Shown one piece after another: positions 1-5,096 of a stretch of 5,169 bases of DNA (position 1 is its first letter; each line of letters starts with the position of its first letter). The stretch is from Phenylobacterium sp. (lineage in GTDB: Bacteria; Pseudomonadota; Alphaproteobacteria; Caulobacterales; Caulobacteraceae), in the NCBI GenBank assembly GCA_028291285.1, contig JAQGIJ010000050.1, positions 1-5,169 of the forward strand. The letters are read 5' to 3'. The position numbers and the translations under genes were made by a program. The notes under the pieces are model-generated. The model was not told the origin of the DNA, made no database searches, and was given only the letters and a program-made list of their open reading frames with translations.

Positions 1-12
1 TACGGCTACCCC

Positions 13-44
13 CGCTAGAGCGACTTCGGCTCAGCCGATCGCCG
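13..44. repeat. Intergenic repeat copy 1 with hairpin
   Basis: This stretch begins with CGCTAGAGCG, followed by a hairpin. The outer arm is GCGA (20-23) with TCGC (39-42), the inner arm is TCGGC (26-30) with GCCGA (34-38), the loop is TCA, and CT is bulged. A second, diverged copy lies at 4895-4938. It keeps the same CGCTAGAGCG start, the same CGGCTC(A/T)GCCG hairpin core and a downstream ATCGC. The element sits just past the stop of the minus-strand DUF155 gene, so it could help end that transcript, but there is no T-tract on either side. I infer a dispersed intergenic repeat of the kind common in Caulobacterales; the family name is unknown to me. Confidence 0.45.
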
Positions 45-74
45 TGGGCTTGGTCGCCGGTGGGACGGCGCGGC

Positions 75-887
75 TCAGTGTCGGAACCCCCAGGCGAACT
101 GGAAGACGCTGACGGCGATCTCCAGGAAGATCAGCACCACGACGATGATCTCCAGGCGTAGCGAGCGCTCGGTGTCCATCAGGTCGGTGATCAGCCGGGC
201 GGTCTGGCCGATCAGGTTCAGCTTGCGGTCGAGTATGCCGGCCCGCTCGATCAGTTCGTACTCGTCTTCGAGCCGGGCGTAGAGGCGCTCGAGGTCGGGC
301 CGATCCCATAGCAGGTCCGGCTTCTCGCTCACCGCCACGCGCCCGGAGACGCGGTGCTGCACCAGCAGCCCACGGCCGATCAGGCGGATCATCTCGCGGC
401 GGCTGGCCGGGCGCCGGCCCTGCTCGGAGAGCGTCCGCGCCCAGGGCTCGATGGAATCCAGCACCTCGGCCACCTGGCGCTCGTCGTGCGCCAGGGCCGC
501 GCTCTTGGCCAGGGCGTCGGCCACCACCAGCATCCGCCCGGGCGAGAGGTCGGCGATCCGCACCACCCCGTCGACGTCGGCGCGCTCCTCCTGCCCGTCC
601 AGGGGCGCGAGCCGGATGGTCTCCTCCTCGTGCAGGCTGAACGGGCCGATCACGCGCGGCGCCACGCCGCGGATCACCTCGTCCTCGGCTAGCGGGTCGA
701 GGCCCACCAGCACCACGACGCCATAGCGGAAGACCACCGCCATGCCCGTGGGGCCGACGCGGAACGCCAGCGGCGTCACCGACAGCGCGTCGCGCCGCTC
801 CAGCCCGGCCGTGTCGATCCGCTCGCCCAGCAGGACGGCGCGGGCGGTCAGGGGCGCAAACCGGGTCTCGGGCGCGGTCTCGGGCAT
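75..887 (-). CDS. RMD1/YagE family protein (DUF155), C-terminal membrane anchor
   Basis: The 270-aa product looks like the DUF155 family, related to yeast Rmd1/Sif proteins and mitochondrial RMND1. The bacterial biochemical function is not established. Visible hallmarks are the strand-rich segment FRYGVVVLVGLDP (about 53-65), a charged helical region with DLERLYARLEDEYELIERA (198-216), then RKLNLIGQTARLITDLMDTE, and a single hydrophobic helix (about 245-266) followed by a four-residue tail. This is the normal family order, with a soluble domain tethered by a C-terminal membrane segment. No N-terminal signal is seen. The ATG at 887 has no clear Shine-Dalgarno sequence and lies 18 bp after the stop of the upstream oxygenase gene, so translation may depend on that gene. 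A nearer upstream ATG is out of frame. Family assignment is fairly sure; role is unknown. Confidence 0.85.
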   Translation of the reverse strand: MPETAPETRFAPLTARAVLLGERIDTAGLERRDALSVTPLAFRVGPTGMAVVFRYGVVVLVGLDPLAEDEVIRGVAPRVIGPFSLHEEETIRLAPLDGQEERADVDGVVRIADLSPGRMLVVADALAKSAALAHDERQVAEVLDSIEPWARTLSEQGRRPASRREMIRLIGRGLLVQHRVSGRVAVSEKPDLLWDRPDLERLYARLEDEYELIERAGILDRKLNLIGQTARLITDLMDTERSLRLEIIVVVLIFLEIAVSVFQFAWGFRH

Positions 888-905
888 GGCGGGGCCAGCA
901 TAGGC

Positions 906-1526
906 CTACCGCCAGCCGTAGTTGAAGCTCACCGAGATGCGCGCGGCCCGGGCGGCGTTGGCGGGCACCTCGTGCCGCAGCCAGCTCTCCCACATCAGCA
1001 CCGTCCCGGGCTGCGGCTGCAGGTAGACGAAGGCGCGGTGGGCCTCGTCGGCCTCGGCGCGCCGGGGCGGGGCGGCCATCATCAGCGGCAGGCGCGGGTC
1101 CTCCAGCTTCAGCGCGCTGGCCCCGGGCGGGGTGGCCACATAGACCGTGCCGGAGAGCACGCTGTGCGGGTGGATGTGGCCGGTGTGGGCCGCGCCGGGC
1201 TTGAGGATGTTGACCCACAGGCTGTCGAGGCGCAGCCGCGCGCGGCCAAGGTCGAACTGCAGCGCCTCAGCGAAGGCGGCCGCGTGGCGGTCGAGCTTCT
1301 TTTTCAGCTGCTCGAAGGCGCTGGCCCGCTGCGGCAGGTCGTCCAGCGAGGCGTAGGAGGTGTAGCCGCCGTAGCCGTGCTGCTTGCACCAGGCGCGTCC
1401 GGCGTGGTCCTCGGCCGCCAGCATGCGGCAGGCCTCTTCCAACTCGGCGTTGAACGCCGCAAAGCCGCGTTCGCCGGCGAGGCTGGCTTCATAGACCGGC
1501 GTGGGGAACAGGTTGCGCAGCGGCAT
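906..1526 (-). CDS. Putative 2OG-Fe(II) oxygenase (TIGR02466-type)
   Basis: The 206-aa product starts with RNLFPTPVYEA, typical of the TIGR02466 putative 2-oxoglutarate/Fe(II) oxygenases. The core of the double-stranded beta-helix is visible: LWVNILKPG (103-111), then the histidine-rich HTGHIHPHSVLSGTVYV (114-130), which should hold the first iron ligands (H117/H119). It ends with GTVLMWESWLRHEVPAN (174-190), where H185 is the likely distal iron ligand, and RISVSFNYGWR, where R196 is the likely 2-oxoglutarate contact. Ligand assignment is by family analogy; the substrate is unknown. The length is normal and no signal peptide is seen, so it should be cytoplasmic. The start at 1526 lacks an obvious Shine-Dalgarno sequence but gives the conserved N-terminus. 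It lies between a flagellar-type gene (87 bp upstream) and DUF155 (18 bp downstream), all on the same strand. Confidence 0.82.
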   Translation of the reverse strand: MPLRNLFPTPVYEASLAGERGFAAFNAELEEACRMLAAEDHAGRAWCKQHGYGGYTSYASLDDLPQRASAFEQLKKKLDRHAAAFAEALQFDLGRARLRLDSLWVNILKPGAAHTGHIHPHSVLSGTVYVATPPGASALKLEDPRLPLMMAAPPRRAEADEAHRAFVYLQPQPGTVLMWESWLRHEVPANAARAARISVSFNYGWR

Positions 1527-1582
1527 GGGATGAGGCGCTAGCGGCGCGCAGGCCGCAAGTCAAAGCGGCAGCTCTATCCCTC

Positions 1583-1594
1583 CCCGCGAACGGG
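1583..1594 (-). other. Small GC hairpin between minus-strand genes
   Basis: Read on the minus strand, CCCG-TTCG-CGGG forms a short stem with a TTCG loop, and flanking bases may add one T-G pair. It lies 20-31 nt after the stop of the flagellar-type gene and 57 nt before the oxygenase start. It could attenuate or stabilise transcript, but no T-tract follows, so a classical intrinsic terminator is not supported. Confidence 0.3.
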
Positions 1595-1613
1595 ACGAGG
1601 AAAGGGAAGGGCG

Positions 1614-1835
1614 CTATTTCGTCTGGATGTCCATCAGGGCGCGCCACATGCCGTCGGCGAAGCTCAGGACCTTGGCGCTGGCGGCGAACTGCTGCTTGGC
1701 CTCGATCTGGGTGACGGCCTCCTGGGCGTAGTCGACGCCGTCCGCGCCGTTCGACGCCGCGACCCGGCCGGCCGAGGCGGCGAGCTGGCTCTCGGCGGCC
1801 ATCATGCCGTAGCGGGCGGTGCTGAGCGGATCCAT
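1614..1835 (-). CDS. Mini flagellar rod/hook-type protein (D0 helices only)
   Basis: The 73-aa product resembles the two terminal helices of flagellar axial proteins (FlgB/FlgC/FlgF/FlgG/FlgE) joined without the body domains. Residues 1-29 (MDPLSTARYGMMAAESQLAA onward, ending RVAASN) match the N-terminal pattern 'S-x-A-x-x-G-M-x-A...L-x-x-x-A...V-A-x-x-N'. Residues 34-73 (VDYAQEAVTQIEAKQQFAAS onward, ending KVLSFADGMWRALMDIQTK) match the C-terminal 'V-x-x-x-x-E-x-V-x-x-I-x-A-x-x-x-F-x-A-x-x-K-V-x-x-x-x-D-x-M' helix. I infer a rod/hook-associated or assembly protein; no other flagellar gene is in the window. The ATG at 1835 is chosen over one at 1868 because AAGGA (1850-1846) precedes it and the family N-terminus begins there. 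Exact role is unknown. Confidence 0.72.
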   Translation of the reverse strand: MDPLSTARYGMMAAESQLAASAGRVAASNGADGVDYAQEAVTQIEAKQQFAASAKVLSFADGMWRALMDIQTK

Positions 1836-1973
1836 GGCGGCTCTTTCCTTGCGGTCGCCAGCCACCATCTTCGACCTGTCGTTAAGGGCGCTCCAGCAAG
1901 CGTGGTGAACCGAAGGCGCCCGGGCGTTAACCTAGGCATGTGCGGGCGCAGCCGCCCGCTCGGGAGTTCGCTC
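1836..1973. promoter_or_regulatory. Divergent spacer: flagellar-type gene / secreted protein
   Basis: These 138 bp separate two genes read in opposite directions and must carry both promoters. CGTTAA occurs twice in the same orientation (1880-1885 and 1925-1930), and the second copy extends to GTTAAC. Such TTAA motifs recall half-sites of the cell-cycle regulator CtrA, but the spacing does not fit its TTAA-N7-TTAA consensus. I could not identify a convincing -35/-10 pair on either strand. Confidence 0.3.
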
Positions 1974-2327
1974 ATGAAGATCGCCCCGCTTTTCGCCGCC
2001 GCCGCGCTCGCCGCCGCGACGGCCGCCTCGGCCCAGCCGCTGCAGCCCAATCCGCCGACCACCGCCATCGTCTGCGTCGACGTGAGCGGCGCGCTCAAGC
2101 CGCCTGTCTGCAACGGGCCGGCGAGCCGGCTCGACCTGCGCCAGGACATCTGCCTGTGCCGTGACAGCCAGCGGGTGGAGGCTCCGGTCTGCCCGCCGGG
2201 CGTGGCCCCGCCGCCGCAGAGCGTGGCGGTGGATCGCGCGCGCAGGGCCTATCTGGCGCAGGCCTCCGACCTCCTGGGCGCGACCTGGGAGGGGCGGCCG
2301 ATGTGCGTCCCCGGCCGCCAGCCCTGA
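1974..2327 (+). CDS. Small secreted six-cysteine protein, unknown function
   Basis: I do not recognise the family. The 117-aa product begins with a clear Sec signal: MK, then an Ala/Leu-rich hydrophobic stretch ending ASA before Q21, a likely signal peptidase I site. The mature part of about 97 residues has six cysteines (C34, C46, C60, C62, C73, C111), including a CLC pair, enough for three disulfides. It is rich in proline (PPTTAIVC, LKPPVC, APVCPPGVAPPPQ) and ends with a helix-like stretch RARRAYLAQASDLLG followed by TWEGRPMCVPG. I infer a periplasmic, oxidised small protein. The ATG at 1974 is preferred over GTG at 1902 because GGGAG (1962-1966) lies 7 nt upstream and the signal peptide begins there. 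It converges on the PEBP gene, with 22 bp between stops. Confidence 0.72.
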   Translation: MKIAPLFAAAALAAATAASAQPLQPNPPTTAIVCVDVSGALKPPVCNGPASRLDLRQDICLCRDSQRVEAPVCPPGVAPPPQSVAVDRARRAYLAQASDLLGATWEGRPMCVPGRQP

Positions 2328-2349
2328 GGCCCTGGCCGCCGCGCCTGCC

Positions 2350-2907
2350 CTACTGCGGCTCCGGCGCCTCGTAGGTGGCGGCCATCTCACCCTTGGCGAG
2401 GGTGTGGCCCTTCAGCGCGTTCAGCAGCTCGGGGAGCGGCGTGTCGGGGCCCATCTCCAGCAGGTCGTCCAGCGCGAAGACCTGGAAATAATAGTGGTGC
2501 AGGCCGTGCCCTGCCGGCGGGCGCGGCCCGAACCAGCCGTAGCCGCCCATGCCGTTGCGCCCCTGGATCCCGCCCTGGGGCGTGGCCAGGAAGTCCGAGT
2601 TCGGCAAGCCCTCGGGCAGGCGCCGGATCTCGCCGTAGATGTTCCAGATCATCCAGTGGATGAAGGGATGTTCCTGCGGCGCGTCGGGATCCTCGACGAT
2701 CAGCGCCCAGGCCTTGACGTCGGGCACATTGGTCCAGTTGAGGGGCGGGGAGATGTTGTCGAAATAGGCCGAGTGGCGGTCGGGCAGCCGTCCGGTGGCC
2801 TCCTGCGCCGGGCAGGTCACCACGATCCCGGTCTCCAGGATCGGGTCCACCTTCATGATGGTGATAGCTTCGCCGGAATGGTTCGGGTGGCGCTGATGTT
2901 CGCTCAT
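2350..2907 (-). CDS. YbhB/YbcL family PEBP-like protein
   Basis: The 185-aa product is a phosphatidylethanolamine-binding-protein (Raf kinase inhibitor-like) family member. Visible motifs in order are SPPLNW (53-58), the anion-site motif DPDAP (73-77), HW (84-85), and the long C-terminal signature around residues 116-147, with GRNGMGGYGWFGPRPPAG then HHYYFQVFALD. These residues form the ligand pocket in the family. Bacterial members such as YbhB have no firmly known ligand. There is no signal peptide, so it should be cytoplasmic. The N-terminal 18 residues extend beyond the usual start, and an internal Met18 exists, but GGAGAG (2918-2913) 5 nt before the ATG at 2907 supports the longer form. 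It is divergent from panD and convergent with the secreted protein gene. Confidence 0.92.
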   Translation of the reverse strand: MSEHQRHPNHSGEAITIMKVDPILETGIVVTCPAQEATGRLPDRHSAYFDNISPPLNWTNVPDVKAWALIVEDPDAPQEHPFIHWMIWNIYGEIRRLPEGLPNSDFLATPQGGIQGRNGMGGYGWFGPRPPAGHGLHHYYFQVFALDDLLEMGPDTPLPELLNALKGHTLAKGEMAATYEAPEPQ

Positions 2908-2980
2908 GGCGGCTCTCCGTTCGGCATCGTCCGCCCAACTTCGGCCGGCCGCGGTTGGTTGCCGGACGCGCGTGCAGCTT

Positions 2981-3019
2981 TTGACGTGTTCGCAGGTGCA
3001 GAACTTTCCCTAACGTCAA
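2981..3019. promoter_or_regulatory. Inverted repeat TTGACGT-N25-ACGTCAA
   Basis: A perfect 7-bp inverted repeat (2981-2987 and 3013-3019) lies in the spacer between the divergent PEBP and panD genes. The arm centres are 32 bp apart, about three helical turns, so a dimeric or tetrameric regulator could bind both on one DNA face. The arms also resemble -35 hexamers (TTGACG), but no good -10 element is found at the right distance on either strand. Function is inferred only. Confidence 0.3.
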
Positions 3020-3037
3020 GAACACTGCGGCGCGGCA

Positions 3038-3066
3038 TTGATCACAGGGGATTTCGTGCGTATATG
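3038..3066 (+). promoter_or_regulatory. Probable housekeeping promoter for panD
   Basis: TTGATC (3038-3043) and TATATG (3061-3066) are separated by exactly 17 bp and match the vegetative sigma -35/-10 pattern well. The local AT-rich -10 stands out in this GC-rich spacer. The predicted transcript would begin near 3073 and have an untranslated leader of about 70 nt before the panD start at 3143. It lies just downstream of the inverted repeat at 2981-3019, where a bound regulator could act on it. Confidence 0.55.
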
Positions 3067-3142
3067 CGCGCTTCGGCCTCAAGTCGGGGGGCCGAGCACG
3101 TGTCGCCCTGCGCGAGAAAGCGCGAGCAAAGGACGTCTCGGA

Positions 3143-3499
3143 ATGTTCGTGACGCTTATGAAGGCCAAGTTGCATCGCGCGACGGTCACTCAGGCCGATC
3201 TCGAGTACGAAGGCTCGATCGCGATCGACCGCGACCTGCTCGATGCTTCCGGCATCCTGCCGCACGAACAGGTGGATGTGCTGAACATCACCACCGGCGC
3301 GCGTTTCACCACCTACGCCATCGAGGCGCCGCGCGGCTCGCACGTCATCGGCGTCAACGGCGCCGCTGCGCGCCTGGTGCAGAAGGGCGACAAGGTGATC
3401 GTCGTCACCTATGGCATGCTGCCGGCCGAGGAGGCCCGCAACTACGCCCCCACCGTCGTTCTGCTGGACGACGCCAACGGGATCAAGAAGGCCGCCTGA
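3143..3499 (+). CDS. panD: Aspartate 1-decarboxylase (pyruvoyl enzyme)
   Basis: PanD decarboxylates L-aspartate to beta-alanine, which PanC joins to pantoate to make pantothenate for CoA. The 118-aa proenzyme should cleave itself between G24 and S25 (in LEYEGS), leaving a pyruvoyl group on the new N-terminus of the alpha chain. The catalytic set sits at the Escherichia coli numbering: K9, H11, R54, Y58 and N72 (in GVNGAAA). The C-terminal part has the family's [10 protein letters not shown]. Length is close to the usual 115-130. The start at 3143 is fixed by this register and by AAAGGA (3128-3133); a TTG at 3038 would add 35 foreign residues. It is cytoplasmic. No PanZ-type maturation factor is seen in the window. 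Its TGA overlaps the next gene's ATG by one base. Confidence 0.97.
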   Translation: MFVTLMKAKLHRATVTQADLEYEGSIAIDRDLLDASGILPHEQVDVLNITTGARFTTYAIEAPRGSHVIGVNGAAARLVQKGDKVIVVTYGMLPAEEARNYAPTVVLLDDANGIKKAA

Positions 3500-3954
3500 T
3501 GCGGCGGGCGGCGCTGGCGCTTGCGCTGGGCGCCCTGGCGCTGGCCGCCTGCGGCTCCAAGCTGCCCAAGGGCGTCGACGCCGATAAGCTGAATACCGCC
3601 GTCTCCGACGCCATCGGCGATCCCGACACCTGCGTGCTGATCGGCCGCCAGGGGTCGGGCGAGGTGGTCTGGCGCTACAACACCCACACCACCTGCGCGC
3701 GCAGCCTGCCGGCCTGCGACCGGCCCGGCGGCCGCAACGTCGAGGCCCTGCTCAAGGAGACCGCCGCCGACGGCCGGCCGCGCACGCTGAGCTGCAACAG
3801 CAGCGCCGACGCCTCGCGCGGCGTCGGCTGGGCCTCGGCGCCGATCGCCGGGCGCGGCCTGGTCTACGCCGCGGTCATGGAGGGCGACCGCGCGCTCCCC
3901 GGCCGGATCATGGCCGAGAAGGTCGAGAACGCCCTGAAGGACGCCGGCTTCTAG
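3499..3954 (+). CDS. Outer-membrane-type lipoprotein, four cysteines, unknown function
   Basis: I do not recognise the family. The 151-aa precursor begins [20 protein letters not shown], a lipoprotein signal with lipobox L15-A16-A17-C18 and Gly at +2, predicting sorting to the outer membrane. The mature domain has four cysteines (C45, C66, C73, C99), fitting two disulfides, and motifs DPDTCVLIGRQGSGEVVWRYN and TTCARSLPACDRPGG. The C-terminus, IMAEKVENALKDAGF, looks helical. The ATG at 3499 overlaps the panD TGA (TGATG), with AGAAGG (3486-3491) as ribosome site, so translation is probably coupled to panD. A long upstream extension in the same frame is open but has no gene-like content. Any link to pantothenate synthesis is unproven; it may only share the promoter. 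Its stop overlaps the opposing SIMPL gene. Confidence 0.82.
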   Translation: MRRAALALALGALALAACGSKLPKGVDADKLNTAVSDAIGDPDTCVLIGRQGSGEVVWRYNTHTTCARSLPACDRPGGRNVEALLKETAADGRPRTLSCNSSADASRGVGWASAPIAGRGLVYAAVMEGDRALPGRIMAEKVENALKDAGF

Positions 3955-4694
3955 CGGGCGAGCTCGTAGATCCCGGCCACGTCGATCCTCACCTGCATCT
4001 CGCCGGGGGAGACCGGCGTCTGGGCCTTCTCGAAGCGCGCGGCCATCGCCACCATAGGGATCGGCGTCGGCGGGACCGACGAGCCGCCTTCGCTCAGCGA
4101 GACCAGCCGCAGCACCCGGTAGCCGGTGGCGCGGGCGTAGAGGTCGGCCTTGGCGGCGAGCGCCTTCACCGCCGCCTCGCGCGCGGCGTTCTCGGCGGGG
4201 TTCGGATCGGCCAGGCCGAAGCTCACCGCCCCCAGCTGGTTGGCGCCGGCGCCCACGGTGGCGTCCACCGCAGCCCCCAGGCGCGTCAGGTCGCGCACGC
4301 TCACCACCACCTGGTTCGAGGCGCGATAGCCGGTCAGCCTGGGTGGCTGGTTCTGCTCGTAGACGTACTGCGGCTCCAGGCTGATCTGCGAGGTCTGGAT
4401 GTCGCGCGGGGCGATCCCGCCGCGCTTCAGCGCCGCCAGCACCTGGCTCATCTGCCGCGCATTCGCCGCCATCGCCGCAGCGGCCTGCGGCGCATCGCTG
4501 GTCACGCCCAGGCTGATGGTCGCCATGTCCGGGGCGATGCGCGTCTCGCCATAGGCGGAGAGGTTCAGGGTGGTGGCGCGAAATGCGCTGTCCGCCGCCG
4601 TGGCCGGCGCGGTCTGCGCCAACGCTGCGCCCGCCGGCGCCGCCCCCGCCACGAGGAGGGCGCTCACCGCCGCCGCGCGCATCAACATCTTCAT
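3951..4694 (-). CDS. SIMPL domain (DUF541/YggE-like) periplasmic protein
   Basis: The 247-aa precursor has a signal peptide (MKMLMR, an Ala-rich hydrophobic run to about residue 24, then ALA before Q27) and then one SIMPL/DUF541 domain across most of the mature chain. Family hallmarks are LNLSAYGETRIAPDMATISLG (about 41-62), the central ALKRGGIAPRDIQTSQISLEP with tyrosine-rich YVYEQNQPP, GYRASNQVVVSVRDL, and the helix AREAAVKALAAKADLYARATG. E. coli YggE is linked to oxidative stress tolerance, and other members form oligomeric rings; the molecular activity is not settled. The ATG at 4694 is chosen because AAGGAGA (4707-4701) lies 6 nt upstream and the signal peptide starts there; an upstream in-frame start at 4733 would add a basic extension. 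It shares CTAG with the opposing lipoprotein stop. Confidence 0.92.
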   Translation of the reverse strand: MKMLMRAAAVSALLVAGAAPAGAALAQTAPATAADSAFRATTLNLSAYGETRIAPDMATISLGVTSDAPQAAAAMAANARQMSQVLAALKRGGIAPRDIQTSQISLEPQYVYEQNQPPRLTGYRASNQVVVSVRDLTRLGAAVDATVGAGANQLGAVSFGLADPNPAENAAREAAVKALAAKADLYARATGYRVLRLVSLSEGGSSVPPTPIPMVAMAARFEKAQTPVSPGEMQVRIDVAGIYELAR

Positions 4695-4799
4695 CCGTGG
4701 TCTCCTTGGCCTTGCCAGCACCCAGGCTCGCAAGCTTCAGCTGAACGCAAGCTTTAAGGCCTGGTCAGCCCATGGTAACCGCGGGCGGCGTCGCTGCTG
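4695..4799. promoter_or_regulatory. Divergent spacer: SIMPL gene / tRNA, with 9-bp direct repeat
   Basis: This 105-bp spacer must hold the promoters of the minus-strand SIMPL gene and of the plus-strand tRNA. CGCAAGCTT occurs twice in direct orientation (4729-4737 and 4746-4754), 17 bp apart. AT-richer elements GCTTTAA (4751-4757) and TGGTAAC (4773-4779) are the only -10-like candidates toward the tRNA, and neither has a clear -35 partner. Confidence 0.35.
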
Positions 4800-4875
4800 G
4801 GGCCTGTAGCTCAATGGTTAGAGCCGGCCGCTCATAACGGTCTGGTTGCAGGTTCGAGTCCTGCCGGGCCCACCA
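4800..4875 (+). tRNA. tRNA with CAU anticodon, probably tRNA-Ile2 (lysidine type)
   Basis: The 76-nt cloverleaf folds completely. The acceptor is 4800-4806 with 4865-4871 (one T-G pair), and the D arm is GCTC/GAGC (4809-4812, 4821-4824). The anticodon stem is 4826-4830 with 4838-4842, loop CTCATAA, anticodon CAT at 4833-4835. The T arm is 4848-4852 with 4860-4864, loop TTCGAGT. The discriminator is A4872 and CCA (4873-4875) is encoded. G1-C72 pairing excludes initiator tRNA-fMet. Acceptor pairs C4-G69 and C5-G68, the short D loop and the TGGTTGC variable-to-T-stem segment resemble tRNA-Ile2, which TilS converts to lysidine at C34 to read AUA. Elongator tRNA-Met is the alternative. Confidence 0.93.
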
Positions 4876-4885
4876 GCAACGTTGC
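4876..4885. other. Perfect 10-bp palindrome abutting the tRNA CCA end
   Basis: GCAACGTTGC directly follows the encoded CCA. It has no loop bases, so it is not a good RNA hairpin, and no T-tract follows. It could be a protein-binding or processing-associated site, or chance. No terminator is visible downstream of the tRNA. Confidence 0.25.
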
Positions 4886-4894
4886 GTGCGCCCG

Positions 4895-4938
4895 CGCTAG
4901 AGCGTCCGGCTCTGCCGTTGAATCGATTGTGATCGCGG
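4895..4938. repeat. Intergenic repeat copy 2
   Basis: This diverged copy of the element at 13-44 has the identical CGCTAGAGCG start (4895-4904). The hairpin core CGGC-TCT-GCCG (4907-4917) and an ATCGC (4932-4936) also match, with about 14 extra bases (TTGAATCGATTGTG) between them. Both copies have the same orientation and lie in non-coding DNA. The rest of the 221-bp spacer (4876-5096) holds no gene I can support, apart from a CTCCCTCA direct repeat at 5082-5099. Confidence 0.45.
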
Positions 4939-5096
4939 GTGGGATTCCGTTGATCGGCGGGGCGTGAGTCCAAGGGGCCTTCTGAGTCGGGAGGCGGAGA
5001 TGGGTGCGGCGGTTCGAGCGAAATTTCCGCCGTCACGCCGGTCGGCCGGAGGTTCATGGCGAAAGAGAACATGTCGGCGACCTCCCTCAAACTCCC

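Noticed and set aside
1..18. Possible last five codons (YGYPR, TAG) of a plus-strand gene entering from the left
   Set aside because: Third positions fit coding DNA, but five codons are too few, and the TAG lies inside the repeat element.
31..1541. Long plus-strand frames opposite DUF155 and the oxygenase
   Set aside because: They are Arg/Ala/Gly-rich, low-complexity translations typical of high-GC shadow frames, and the minus strand carries recognisable families.
1892..1912. Sigma-54-like promoter for the flagellar-type gene (minus strand, CAC-N5-TTGCT)
   Set aside because: The essential GG of the -24 element is TT at the required distance, so the match is not convincing.
1880..1931. CtrA binding site
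   Set aside because: Only separated TTAA half-motifs 45 bp apart are present, not the TTAA-N7-TTAA arrangement.
2328..2349. Bidirectional terminator between the secreted protein and the PEBP gene
   Set aside because: The 22-bp gap has no stable stem followed by a T-tract on either strand.
2161..3498. Long plus-strand frame upstream of, and in frame with, the lipoprotein
   Set aside because: It crosses the antisense of the PEBP gene, the divergent promoter region and a shifted frame of panD. The lipoprotein signal and ribosome site place the true start at 3499.
4818..5090. 90-aa minus-strand frame as a real protein gene
   Set aside because: It ends in RTRTCNQTVMS-type sequence, the usual artefact of translating the antisense of a tRNA, and covers a non-coding repeat. 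Only its start region is noted as a finding.
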